DNA from: an uncultured Roseovarius sp.
GTDB lineage: Bacteria; Pseudomonadota; Alphaproteobacteria; Rhodobacterales; Rhodobacteraceae
Assembly (NCBI GenBank): GCA_947499555.1
Contig: CANMOU010000004.1
Location: 183,328-247,327, forward strand
Direction: 5' to 3'
Length of the DNA stretch: 64,000 nt
The position numbers were made by a program, and so were the translations under genes. The stretch's first letter is position 1; every line of letters begins with the position of its first letter. The notes beneath the pieces are model-generated. The model worked only from the letters and a program-made list of their open reading frames with translations, searched no databases and had not been told where the DNA came from. This document shows positions 37,061 through 45,818 of the stretch, one piece after another.

Positions 37061-37933
37061 TTACCCCTCCCGCCGATCAAGATTGGTCATCACAGTGTAG
37101 AACACCCAGGAGATGAGCAGGATCACGAGGAAATACATGATCGAGAAGGCAGCTGCCGGGCCAAGGTCAAACTGCCCCAGCGCCATCTTCACCAAATCGA
37201 TGCTAAGGAAGGTCGTTGCGCTGCCCGGCCCACCGCCGGTGACGACAAAGGGCTCTGTATAGATCATGAAACTGTCCATGAAGCGCAAAAGGATCGCGAT
37301 CATCAAAACACCCGCCATCTTGGGCAATTCGATATAGCGAAACACCTTCCAGCGAGACGCCTGATCAATCTTGGCCGCCTGATAGTATGCATCCGGGATA
37401 GATTGCAGCCCGGCATAGGCCAGTAAGGCCACAAGCGACGTCCAGTGCCAGACATCCATGACGATCACAGTGATCCAGGCATCAAAAGGGTCTTGGGTGT
37501 AGTTATAGTCGACACCGATGCTCGAAAGCGTGTGACCCAGAAGTCCGATATCGACCCGGCCGAAGATCTGCCAGATTGTGCCCACCACGTTCCAGGGGAT
37601 AAGCAGCGGGAGCGACATCAGCACCAGGCACACTGTGACCCAGACGCCCTTTTTGGGCATGTTGAGGGCAACGAATATGCCCAGCGGAATTTCAATTGCC
37701 AGAATGATCGCCGAGAACATGAGCTGCCGGCCCAGCGCATCCCACATCCGATCCGAGGCCAAAAGTTCCTCGAACCATTCCAGACCGGCCCAGAAGAACT
37801 GATTGTTACCGAACGTATCCTGCACGGAGTAATTGACCACCGTCATCAGCGGAATGACCGCAGAGAACGCCACAAGCAGCAAAACGGGCAACACAAGGAA
37901 CCATGCCTTTTGGTTCGGGGTCTTTTCCATCAC
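37061..37933 (-). CDS. glpP: Glycerol ABC transporter permease (first)
   Basis: 290-aa permease of the MalF type with about six TM segments and the EAA-type loop AGLQSIPDAYYQAAKIDQASRWKVFRYIELPKM. Its start overlaps the glpT stop as ATGA. It pairs with glpQ to form the channel. Confidence 0.93.
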   Translation of the reverse strand: MMEKTPNQKAWFLVLPVLLLVAFSAVIPLMTVVNYSVQDTFGNNQFFWAGLEWFEELLASDRMWDALGRQLMFSAIILAIEIPLGIFVALNMPKKGVWVTVCLVLMSLPLLIPWNVVGTIWQIFGRVDIGLLGHTLSSIGVDYNYTQDPFDAWITVIVMDVWHWTSLVALLAYAGLQSIPDAYYQAAKIDQASRWKVFRYIELPKMAGVLMIAILLRFMDSFMIYTEPFVVTGGGPGSATTFLSIDLVKMALGQFDLGPAAAFSIMYFLVILLISWVFYTVMTNLDRREG

Positions 37934-39006
37934 GCCGCCTCCCCCTTCGCCAGCCAGTCGTCAACGTAGACATTCACTCGATCCGGATCGAAAGTGACCC
38001 GTGTCATATCGGGCGAGATGGATTGGCCTTCGCCAGCCATGATGTTGATCTCATTTCCAAATAGATCGGCTCGCACGATTTTGTGTCTGCCAACATCCTC
38101 AACCCGGCGCACTTTTACCGGTAGGCCGTCATCTTCGGACAGCGACACAAACTCCGGCCGAACGCCAAGCTCAACTTTGCCAGACAGAGGCCCGTAGGCG
38201 CGGGACAGCGACACTGTCACGCCATGTACCTTGGCCCTTTTGCCCTCTACATCGGCAGGGATCAGGTTCATGCCGGGAGAGCCAATGAAGTAGCCAACGA
38301 ACGTATGTTCAGGCCGTTCAAAGAGCTCTTGTGGCGTGCCAATTTGCACGACGCGGCCATCATGCATGACGACAACCTTATTCGCGAAAGTCAGCGCCTC
38401 GGTCTGGTCATGGGTTACGTAGATCATTGTATGACCAAACTGCTGATGTAGCTGCTTGAGCTGCGTGCGCAGCTCCCATTTCATATGCGGGTCAATCACT
38501 GTCAGCGGTTCGTCAAAGAGCAGCGCATTGACGTCTTCGCGCACCATGCCCCGCCCAAGGCTGATCTTTTGCTTGGCATCCGCTGTTAACCCGCGTGCCT
38601 TGCGGTCAAGTGTATCTTCCAGTCCGATCATCGCGGCAATCTCTTGCACTCGCGCCGCGATATAGCCCGCGTCCGATCCACGGTTCCGCAACGGGAAAGC
38701 AAGATTGTCGCGCACTGTCATCGTGTCGTAGACCACGGGAAACTGGAACACTTGTGCGATGTTGCGGTCGGTTGTGGATGACGCGGTGACGTCAATATCA
38801 TTGAACAGGATACGTCCCTGGCTGGGTTTCAGGAGCCCAGAGATGATATTGAGCAACGTGGTCTTGCCGCAGCCGGACGCTCCGAGCAAAGCGTAGGCCT
38901 CACCATCCGTCCAATCGTGATTCAACTCTTTGAGCGCGTAATCTTCCTCGCCTTTTGGCGACGGGAAGTAGGAATGTGCCAGGTTATCGAGAGTGATCTT
39001 CGCCAT
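37930..39006 (-). CDS. glpT: Glycerol ABC transporter ATPase with degenerate signature motif
   Basis: 358-aa MalK-like ATPase with C-terminal TOBE/regulatory domain. Walker A LGASGCGKTTLLN, Q-loop VFQFPVVYD, Walker B ALLFDEPLTVID and the switch His in YVTHDQTEAL are intact. The LSGGQ signature is replaced by LTADAKQKISLGRG, so this subunit should not support hydrolysis at the site it completes. The other ATPase has the opposite defect. It starts 9 bp after glpS and overlaps glpP as ATGA. Confidence 0.93.
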   Translation of the reverse strand: MAKITLDNLAHSYFPSPKGEEDYALKELNHDWTDGEAYALLGASGCGKTTLLNIISGLLKPSQGRILFNDIDVTASSTTDRNIAQVFQFPVVYDTMTVRDNLAFPLRNRGSDAGYIAARVQEIAAMIGLEDTLDRKARGLTADAKQKISLGRGMVREDVNALLFDEPLTVIDPHMKWELRTQLKQLHQQFGHTMIYVTHDQTEALTFANKVVVMHDGRVVQIGTPQELFERPEHTFVGYFIGSPGMNLIPADVEGKRAKVHGVTVSLSRAYGPLSGKVELGVRPEFVSLSEDDGLPVKVRRVEDVGRHKIVRADLFGNEINIMAGEGQSISPDMTRVTFDPDRVNVYVDDWLAKGEAA

Positions 39007-39015
39007 ACCCGCCCC

Positions 39016-40104
39016 CTATGCCGCCAAAGCGTAAGACGCAGGCGCAACAAGGTCGCCGTCTTCGCTAAAGATGTAGACGTGGCTTGGATCGAGATAGACC
39101 TGCAGCGCCGCACCAATCTTGAGATCATGCACGCCATGCAAAAGCCCCACCCAGCGTTCGCCGTGATGGTCGAGGTGCACGAACGTCTCTGACCCGGTCA
39201 ATTCTGTCACGACCAACCGGGTCTCGAAAGACATCGTACCGGTTGTATGTCCTTCGATTTCAACGTGATTAGGACGGAAACCGGCCAGATACCGCCCGTC
39301 GGCCAATCGCTCTAGCGCGCCCGTCGCGGGCGCAGTTTGCCCGTCACCAAACATGAGTTTCCGACCGGTCTTGCTGATCTTCAGGAAATTCATCGGCGGA
39401 TCGCTGAAAACGCGGGCTGTAATGGCGTCGATTGGCTTGCGATAAACCTCTGGCGTCGCTCCAAATTGCGTCACGCGGCCTTCCCAAAGCGCCGCGGTCG
39501 ATCCACCGAGCAAGAGTGCTTCTTCGGGTTCGGTCGTCGCATATACAAAAACCGAACCAGCCTCTTCAAATATTTTCGGTATTTCTGCGCGCAGCTCTTC
39601 CCGAAGTTTGTAGTCGAGATTTGCCAATGGCTCATCAAGCAGGACAAGACCGGCATCCTTTACAAGAGCCCTTGCAAGCGCGCAGCGCTGCTGCTGCCCA
39701 CCTGACAACTCAAGTGGTTTACGATCAAGCATCGGCGTCAATTTCATCAGATCAGCGGCCTTCTTCACGGCTTCATCAAGTTCTGCTCTGGAAACACCCG
39801 ATATCCGGAGAGGCGACGCGATGTTGTCATATACGCTCATGGAGGGGTAGTTGATGAACTGTTGGTATACCATGGCAACGCCCCGATCCTGTACCCGGAC
39901 ACCTGTCACATCCTCGCCTTCCCAAACGATTTGCCCCGTGCTGGGTGCATCGAGCCCCGCCATCAACCGCATGAGGCTGGTCTTCCCGGACAAAGTCGGC
40001 CCGAGCAGAATGTTCATCGAGCCCTTTTCAAGAACAAGATCGGTGGGATGAATATGCGTCACGCCATTCACCAACTTAGAGATGTTCCTGAGTTCCAATG
40101 TCAT
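39016..40104 (-). CDS. glpS: Glycerol ABC transporter ATPase lacking the switch histidine
   Basis: 362-aa MalK-like ATPase. Walker A is LLGPTLSGKTSLMRLMAGL, the signature LELSGGQQQRCALARALV is canonical, and Walker B is LVLLDEPLANLDY. The H-loop reads VYATTEPEEALLL, so the expected His in T-H-D is Thr. A C-terminal TOBE domain follows (from about 245). It lies 12 bp after the glpD stop. It should form an asymmetric heterodimer with GlpT. Confidence 0.93.
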   Translation of the reverse strand: MTLELRNISKLVNGVTHIHPTDLVLEKGSMNILLGPTLSGKTSLMRLMAGLDAPSTGQIVWEGEDVTGVRVQDRGVAMVYQQFINYPSMSVYDNIASPLRISGVSRAELDEAVKKAADLMKLTPMLDRKPLELSGGQQQRCALARALVKDAGLVLLDEPLANLDYKLREELRAEIPKIFEEAGSVFVYATTEPEEALLLGGSTAALWEGRVTQFGATPEVYRKPIDAITARVFSDPPMNFLKISKTGRKLMFGDGQTAPATGALERLADGRYLAGFRPNHVEIEGHTTGTMSFETRLVVTELTGSETFVHLDHHGERWVGLLHGVHDLKIGAALQVYLDPSHVYIFSEDGDLVAPASYALAA

Positions 40105-40116
40105 CTCAACCCTTTC

Positions 40117-41703
40117 TCATTCCGCCGCTGCCGGGAATTGTTTGCTCAGGTAGTCCGCCATCCATCCATCGAGATTCTGTATCTGCTCTTTGGTTAACCG
40201 CAGCCCAAGCTTGGAACGCCGCCAGACGATGTCTTCGGCCGTGCGCGCATACTCTTTGCAAATGAGCCACTCGACTTCCCGCTGTGTCAGGTCTGCACCA
40301 AAGCACTGACCAAGATCATCGCGCGAATTGGCATCACCCAATACCTCTCGCGCGTCCGTTCCATAAGCTCTGATCAACCTTTTTGCCCAACGGTCATTCA
40401 AAAAACCGAAGCGCTCCTGAAGCGCATCGACAAGCGTCTCAAAACCATCCACCGGAAAATCGCCACCGGGCAACGCGGCGCTTGCCGTCCAGCCGGACCC
40501 CAAGTTTGGAAACACCTCTCCGATCTTATGCAACGCTGCTTCGGCAAGCCGCCGGTATGTGGTTATCTTGCCGCCAAAAATGTGTAGCGCAGGCGCACCA
40601 CGTGCCTTTTCCAAATGCAGAACGTATTCGCGCGTGGTTGCTGTCGCAGATTTCGCACCATCATCGTAAAGGGGGCGCACACCAGAATAAGTCCAAACCA
40701 CATCAGCGTCTGAAATCGGGTCTTTAAGATACTGATTGATAAAATCGATCAGATAGCTTTGCTCTTGATCCGTGATCTGCGGTGTATGGTCTGCTGCGTC
40801 ATGATCAGAGTCTGTTGTTCCGATCAAGGTAAAGTCAGTCTCATAGGGGATGGCGAAAATAATTCGACCGTCGGTGCCCTGAAAGAAATAGCTCTTGTCG
40901 TGGTCAAAAAGCTTCTTGGTGACAATATGGCTGCCCCGCACCAGACGAACGCCACTTTCCTGATTGCTCCTCAACGTGCCACGGAGCACATCGCCAACCC
41001 AAGGGCCGGCGGCATTGACCACCATTTTTGCCGTAAGCTCATACGTCTCGTTTGAAAAACGGTCTGACAGACAAATGCGCCACAAACCATTCTCGGTCGT
41101 TGCGGCAGTTACCTTGGTTCTTGGCCTGATCGACGCACCACGAATTTCGGCGTCGCGCGCGTTGAGCACGACAAGGCGAGAGTCTTCAACCCAGCAATCC
41201 GAGTATTCATAAGCTTTCTGAAAATAATCCTTCAGTGGCGCCCCTTCTGGCCGGCCCTCGAGCCGTAGCGATGATGTCGCCGGCAGAAGTTTCCGGCCTC
41301 CAAGATGATCGTAGATGAAAAGGCCCAAGCGAATAAGCCATGCCGGACGTCGGCCACGCATCCACGGCATCAAGAAACTCAAGAGCCTGGATGTCGGCGT
41401 CGCTGAATCAAATCGCATATCTTTGTGAAAAGGAAGAACGAACCGCATAGGCCATGAGATATGAGGCATCGCGCGCAGCAAGACTTCGCGCTCCATTAAA
41501 GCTTCCCGGACAAGTCTGAACTCGAAATATTCAAGATACCGCAAGCCGCCATGAAACAGTTTCGTGGATGACGCAGATGTTGCGGATCCAATGTCGTTCA
41601 TCTCTGCCAGACAAACCGAAAGACCACGTCCCGCTGCGTCACGGGCGATTCCGCATCCATTGATGCCACCGCCGATAATCAGCAGATCGTAGTCTGGTTT
41701 CAT
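40117..41703 (-). CDS. glpD: Glycerol-3-phosphate dehydrogenase (FAD)
   Basis: 528-aa aerobic, membrane-associated FAD enzyme oxidising glycerol 3-phosphate to dihydroxyacetone phosphate and feeding quinones. FAD-binding YDLLIIGGGINGCGIARDAAGRG at the start, GSATSASSTKLFHGGLRYLE, and C-terminal HIFGGKITTYRRLAE are all present. ATG 41703 has GGGAGG upstream; the in-frame extension to 41907 lies in the regulatory region. It is the first gene of the glp operon and diverges from glpR. No glycerol kinase gene is in the window, so it must be elsewhere. Confidence 0.96.
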   Translation of the reverse strand: MKPDYDLLIIGGGINGCGIARDAAGRGLSVCLAEMNDIGSATSASSTKLFHGGLRYLEYFEFRLVREALMEREVLLRAMPHISWPMRFVLPFHKDMRFDSATPTSRLLSFLMPWMRGRRPAWLIRLGLFIYDHLGGRKLLPATSSLRLEGRPEGAPLKDYFQKAYEYSDCWVEDSRLVVLNARDAEIRGASIRPRTKVTAATTENGLWRICLSDRFSNETYELTAKMVVNAAGPWVGDVLRGTLRSNQESGVRLVRGSHIVTKKLFDHDKSYFFQGTDGRIIFAIPYETDFTLIGTTDSDHDAADHTPQITDQEQSYLIDFINQYLKDPISDADVVWTYSGVRPLYDDGAKSATATTREYVLHLEKARGAPALHIFGGKITTYRRLAEAALHKIGEVFPNLGSGWTASAALPGGDFPVDGFETLVDALQERFGFLNDRWAKRLIRAYGTDAREVLGDANSRDDLGQCFGADLTQREVEWLICKEYARTAEDIVWRRSKLGLRLTKEQIQNLDGWMADYLSKQFPAAAE

Positions 41704-41778
41704 CGAAGCCCTCCCGTGCAGCGCCGCGCGCCGCACACATATTCGGTGACAAAAAACGATCGCTAATGGAAGACAAAA

Positions 41779-41899
41779 ATGTTCGTTTTTTATCGTTTTG
41801 GCAAAACCCATTGAAAATATGGGGCTTTTTCGCTGAGACGGTGGGCGGTCACATGTTCGTATGGCGCGCGAATTTTGAAAAGCGAAAATAAACGAGCAT
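41779..41899. promoter_or_regulatory. glpD-glpR divergent regulatory region with GlpR-type half-sites
   Basis: The 258-bp gap between glpD and glpR has two exact ATGTTCGT half-sites (41779-41786 and 41853-41860) and ACGAGCAT at 41892-41899, which is close to the inverted half. E. coli GlpR binds WATGTTCGWTAWCGAACATW, so the half-site match is exact for the left arm. Both genes are likely repressed by GlpR until glycerol 3-phosphate is present. Confidence 0.65.
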
Positions 41900-41961
41900 C
41901 TGATCAAGCGATCTGTAGAATAACCGCGCGACTCGGCGAAACGGACTGGTCAGGACAACCA

Positions 41962-42726
41962 ATGGCTCAAACCCTGCGAAAACCAGAAATCATCGGCATC
42001 GCGCGACGCGAGGGCAAAGTCACTGTGGAACGGCTTGTCGACCATTTCGGAGTCACGCCTCAAACCATTCGCCGAGATCTGACCGAACTTGCAGATGCGG
42101 GCCAGCTTGAGCGGGTTCATGGCGGTGCGGTCCTTCCCTCGACCACAGTCAATATCGGCTACAAGGAACGACGCGAACTCAATCAGTCCGCAAAAGTCGA
42201 TATCGCGCGCCTTTGTGCCCGGCACATTCCGCATGATTGCTCGGTATTCCTGAATATCGGCACAACGACCGAGGCTATCGCCGCCGAACTTCTGCACCAT
42301 CAGGGTTTACTCGTGGTGACCAACAACACAAACATTGCCATGATCCTGGCCGGCAACCCAAATGTCGAAGTGGTTGTCACCGGCGGCAATCTGAGGCGCT
42401 CGGATGGCGGGCTAGTCGGCGAGTTGGCGAAGCAGACGATTGATCAATTTCGCTTTGACCTGGCGGTGATTGGCTGTTCAGCCCTAAGCGAAGGCGGCGA
42501 CATTCTCGATTTTGACATCCAGGAAGTTGGCGTTAGCAAAGCGATCATCCGCCAAAGCCAGGCGGTTTTTCTGGCTGCCGATGCATCAAAATTCGAAAGA
42601 CGTGCACCAGCAAAGATCGCCGACCTTTCGGAAGTCGATATCTTCTTCACTGATCTTCAGGTCTCTGACAGATGCGAACAGTTTTGCGCGGTGAATGGCA
42701 CCAAGATCGAACTTGCAAGCACGTAA
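41962..42726 (+). CDS. glpR: DeoR-family glycerol regulon repressor
   Basis: 254-aa repressor. N-terminal DeoR HTH (VERLVDHFGVTPQTIRRDLTELADAGQLERVHGGAV) and a C-terminal sugar-phosphate-sensing domain with LNIGTTTEAIAAEL and the ADASKFERRAPAKI loop. The ATG at 41962, preceded by AGGA, gives the usual length; the frame open from 41875 crosses the probable operator. It diverges from glpD and probably senses glycerol 3-phosphate. Confidence 0.92.
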   Translation: MAQTLRKPEIIGIARREGKVTVERLVDHFGVTPQTIRRDLTELADAGQLERVHGGAVLPSTTVNIGYKERRELNQSAKVDIARLCARHIPHDCSVFLNIGTTTEAIAAELLHHQGLLVVTNNTNIAMILAGNPNVEVVVTGGNLRRSDGGLVGELAKQTIDQFRFDLAVIGCSALSEGGDILDFDIQEVGVSKAIIRQSQAVFLAADASKFERRAPAKIADLSEVDIFFTDLQVSDRCEQFCAVNGTKIELAST

Positions 42727-43010
42727 GCCTCTTCGAATCAGTTCAGAATTTGGTGACGAGATGGAAACAATCCAGATTTTGTTGATGGGATTGTCGAATT
42801 TATCTGCGCGGCAGCAAAAACATCTGGCTCAAACTGACGTTACGTAAGATCTTTCAGGCGCCAATCTAAAATATTGAAATACAAACGTAATCCCTGTTTC
42901 CGGGTCCAAAACCAACTCTATTCCCACTGATTTCCGCAACCGCCTCGAGCGATCTCTTCGACATCGCATTTGGGGCAACGCGACACCCAAGCGCGCAACA
43001 GGAGGAAGGC
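42727..43010. other. Intergenic region after glpR
   Basis: About 284 bases without a recognisable gene. A minus-strand frame at 42829-43101 has basic, low-information composition and no ribosome site, and is probably not coding. Confidence 0.4.
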
Positions 43011-43175
43011 ATGACAGAATTGCTAAAGCATTATGTACCGGCCCTCGGCGCATTCTTCGTCGAAGCAGCAGCAGACGTTGTGATTGGGGGAAAAACCACA
43101 AACCACTTCAATACTCAAAAGGTCTGCCGCGACGAGATCGTTGCGCTCTTTGAAGACAAGCTGCGCGTGCATTGA
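43011..43175 (+). CDS. Small 54-aa protein (unknown)
   Basis: ATG at 43011 sits behind a near-perfect AGGAGGAAGG ribosome site, which is the main support. The product begins MTELLKHYVPALGAFFVEAA and ends EIVALFEDKLRVH; the N-terminal half is amphipathic to hydrophobic and the C-terminal half charged. No family recognised. It could also be the surviving start of a decayed longer gene, because no homologous continuation is visible after the stop. Confidence 0.5.
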   Translation: MTELLKHYVPALGAFFVEAAADVVIGGKTTNHFNTQKVCRDEIVALFEDKLRVH

Positions 43176-43297
43176 GCAGTTTCTGGGCGGTTGGCACCAC
43201 CGAGCGCGGAGGATAGATCAGATCGACGATCGATACTTCTCGCTTGATCGCTCAAATCGGCCCGAACAAACTTTCGTCGAGCGAATAGATATATGGG

Positions 43298-44065
43298 TCA
43301 TTTTCTACCTGCAAAACAGCCGATCTTGACACCATCGGCCTGTAACGCAGCACGCACAGAGCGGGCAATTTCTATCGCTTCCGGCGTATCGCCATGCATG
43401 CAAATCGTGTCGATTTTTGCCGGAATGCGGGTTCCATTTTCTGTGATGATGGCGCCCTCCTGCACCATTGCTGCGATCCGAGGTCCGGCCAGCTTGGCAT
43501 CGTGGATAACGGCACCCGGCTGCGAACGATCCACGAGAGTGGCATCCTCGTTATAGGCACGATCTGCAAAAATTTCTCCTGCCCAGGCGCAGCCCAGTTT
43601 CTCTACCGCTTGCTGTTGCGCGGTACAGGCCAAAACCATAACGATAAGGTCCGGGGCAATAGAAAGCGCTGCTTCATATGCGGCCTCAGCCATCTCTGCA
43701 TCCTCCGAACACATATTGGCCAAGGCACCATGCAGCTTGAGATGACGAACCTCATGACCAAAGGCACGGGCCATGCCGACATGCGCGGCAACCTGATATC
43801 GGATCATGTTCTGAAGCGTGTTTTTGGGCAGGTGCATCTTGAAACGCCCAAACCCGGCAATATCGGCAAACCCTGGATGCGCGCCTATCCCGACATTGTT
43901 CGCCGCCGCCAGAGCAAATGTCTTTTCCATAACGTCAGGGTCGCCGGCATGTCCGCCGCATGCGATATTGGCAGACGTGATGATTTTCATCAGTTCCGCA
44001 TCGTTCCCCATGCGCCATGACCCAAAGCTCTCGCCCATGTCGGCGTTCAGATCGATTTGCGTCAT
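43298..44065 (-). CDS. pxpA: 5-oxoprolinase subunit A (LamB/YcsF)
   Basis: 255-aa TIM-barrel-like subunit of the ATP-dependent PxpABC enzyme that opens 5-oxoproline (pyroglutamate) to glutamate. Family motifs: IDLNADMGESFGSWRMGND at the start, SANIACGGHAGDP, GAHPGFADIAGFGR, VRHLKLHGAL and CMHGDTPEAIEIA. It is two bases after pxpC and is the last gene of the operon. Confidence 0.95.
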   Translation of the reverse strand: MTQIDLNADMGESFGSWRMGNDAELMKIITSANIACGGHAGDPDVMEKTFALAAANNVGIGAHPGFADIAGFGRFKMHLPKNTLQNMIRYQVAAHVGMARAFGHEVRHLKLHGALANMCSEDAEMAEAAYEAALSIAPDLIVMVLACTAQQQAVEKLGCAWAGEIFADRAYNEDATLVDRSQPGAVIHDAKLAGPRIAAMVQEGAIITENGTRIPAKIDTICMHGDTPEAIEIARSVRAALQADGVKIGCFAGRK

Positions 44066-44067
44066 GA

Positions 44068-45090
44068 TTAATCTCCTGCAAAGGGGTCTTCGGTTGCGCT
44101 GATTGCGCCGCTGATCAGAGTGTAGCTTGAAAGATTATTGATATCTCGGGGATCGCGCACCCGAGGCGTTACCCGGGATGAGAGACTGCGAAGCGCGGCT
44201 TGAGCGGCCTTTTCATGCGCCACAGCCTCTTCAAAGCTATAGAGACGAAACCGGATTTTGGCTCCAACTGGTGCTTGCGCCACCTTTGGAAGATCGGATG
44301 GCAGGACGGTCGCAATCCGAGGGTATCCTCCGGTGGTTTGGCTTTCGCACATAAGCACATAGGGGGCACCATCGCCAGTGATCTGAATATCGCCCGGCAC
44401 GATAATCTCCGAAACAACGCTAAGGCCCCCTTTAGCAGCAAACCCTTCCCCATCGGGGTTAAGCCTTATGCCCTGCCGGTTTGCCCGTGCATCACGCGCG
44501 AAACCCGTCTGCAAGAACCGCTGTAGCGTTTCACCGCCAAAATGATCGGTCTGCAGAGACGAAACAATTCCGATCTCACCTCCGTGAAAGCGATCGTCAC
44601 TCGCGAGCAGCATATCAACGCGTCCGCCCCTGTCACCGTTCAGCTCAAGCGCCTGGCCAGTGGACAAAATCGTGCCAAGACCTGCAGCAAGATGTGTGGA
44701 TTGAGCACCCATCATTTTGGTTGCGGCGATGCCACCGCCAAAACTCAGGTATCCGATGGCGCCGGCACGAATGCCCCCGATCTTGAGAACGCTTCCGGCT
44801 GGCAACAGATGCGTGCAATGCCACTCAGCAGGCGATGCATCAATCGTCGCGACCATTGGCGCGCCCGTCAGTGCGATACGGGTATCTACATTGGTTCGAA
44901 AACTACCGCCCATACCCACCATCTCCAGGGCCGCAGTGACCGGTTGGGCAAGCAAGGCGGAGGCTTCATAAAGCGCGTTCCTGTCCATCGCGCCGCCACG
45001 CGTCAGACCTTGCGCAATGTGTCCTAGACGGCCAAGGTCTTGGACGGTGATAGCAGGCCCCCCATCTAAAACTTCCAAGAGTGGGGTCAT
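44068..45090 (-). CDS. pxpC: 5-oxoprolinase subunit C (biotin-dependent carboxyltransferase family)
   Basis: 340-aa AHS2-domain protein (EVLDGGPAITVQDLGRLGHIAQGLTRGGAMD, FGGGIAA, QTTGGYPRIATVLPSDLPKVAQA). The start at 45090 gives an ATGA overlap with pxpB; a longer start at 45105 is less likely. With PxpB it provides the carboxyltransferase-like half of the oxoprolinase. Confidence 0.93.
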   Translation of the reverse strand: MTPLLEVLDGGPAITVQDLGRLGHIAQGLTRGGAMDRNALYEASALLAQPVTAALEMVGMGGSFRTNVDTRIALTGAPMVATIDASPAEWHCTHLLPAGSVLKIGGIRAGAIGYLSFGGGIAATKMMGAQSTHLAAGLGTILSTGQALELNGDRGGRVDMLLASDDRFHGGEIGIVSSLQTDHFGGETLQRFLQTGFARDARANRQGIRLNPDGEGFAAKGGLSVVSEIIVPGDIQITGDGAPYVLMCESQTTGGYPRIATVLPSDLPKVAQAPVGAKIRFRLYSFEEAVAHEKAAQAALRSLSSRVTPRVRDPRDINNLSSYTLISGAISATEDPFAGD

Positions 45091-45818
45091 CCTATGCACT
45101 CCCACTCTGCCCCACCGAAACTGTCTCCACCTTCAAGATGAGACAATTCAGAAAGTGTGATTGGCGCAAATCGAACTTCGTCTCCCGGTGAAAAAGCGAA
45201 AGGTATTTCGCGATGAGGATCGAAGGGCCGGAAGGCGGTTTGTCCAACATGGCGCCAGCCTGTGGGTGTTGCGGTGGCAAAGATGACAAATTGCCGTATC
45301 GCAATGACGAGCGCACCTGCAGGCACATTAGGTGTAAGCTCGGATTGGCGTGGAATATCCCATTTCTCGGGCAGCAAGCCGAGATAGGGTTGGCCGGGCG
45401 CAAAGCCGAGCGTGATGACACGGGTACGCGACCCAACAAGCTGTTCGAGGGCAGCTTTTTTGCTGACCCCGGCGGCATTCGCGGCGTCTTTCAACTGTGG
45501 CGCCACATGCGATTCAAAACACATCGGCAAAGTCCAAAGCTTGCGATCCGGTGGCAAGCTGACATCAAACCAATCGCGGGTATCCAAAAGCGCGAGAAGC
45601 CTTTGGCGGATGTCATCATAAGAGACGTCCGTTAGGTCCACAGAAAGAAATGTCGATACCAGTGAGGATGCGGTTTCCTGAACATCTCCCCAGGCCTGCG
45701 CGTCGACCGCCGCGCGAAAAGCAATCGCCGCAAGATTGGCACTTTCCGACAATGTCTCACCAAAAGTTACAACGACACCTGCCAACCCAACCCGGGCAAC
45801 TTTCGGATAGTCACTCAT
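45087..45818 (-). CDS. pxpB: 5-oxoprolinase subunit B
   Basis: 243-aa AHS1-domain (KipI-like) protein with the core VITLGFAPGQPYLGLLPEKW and GALVIAIRQFVIFATATPTGWRHVGQT. The start overlaps the end of the SBF-like carrier gene by 8 bp, and the stop overlaps pxpC. Family members are often mis-annotated as allophanate hydrolase subunits. Confidence 0.93.
   Translation of the reverse strand: MSDYPKVARVGLAGVVVTFGETLSESANLAAIAFRAAVDAQAWGDVQETASSLVSTFLSVDLTDVSYDDIRQRLLALLDTRDWFDVSLPPDRKLWTLPMCFESHVAPQLKDAANAAGVSKKAALEQLVGSRTRVITLGFAPGQPYLGLLPEKWDIPRQSELTPNVPAGALVIAIRQFVIFATATPTGWRHVGQTAFRPFDPHREIPFAFSPGDEVRFAPITLSELSHLEGGDSFGGAEWECIG

Noticed and set aside
42829-43101. 90-codon minus-strand frame after glpR
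   Set aside because: Arg-rich start with no ribosome site, and it conflicts with the better supported small plus-strand ORF at 43011.
43361-45818. Allophanate hydrolase / urea carboxylase reading of the pxp genes
   Set aside because: The AHS1 and AHS2 domains are shared, but the adjacent LamB/YcsF gene and absence of an amidase or biotin carboxylase identify the set as PxpABC.
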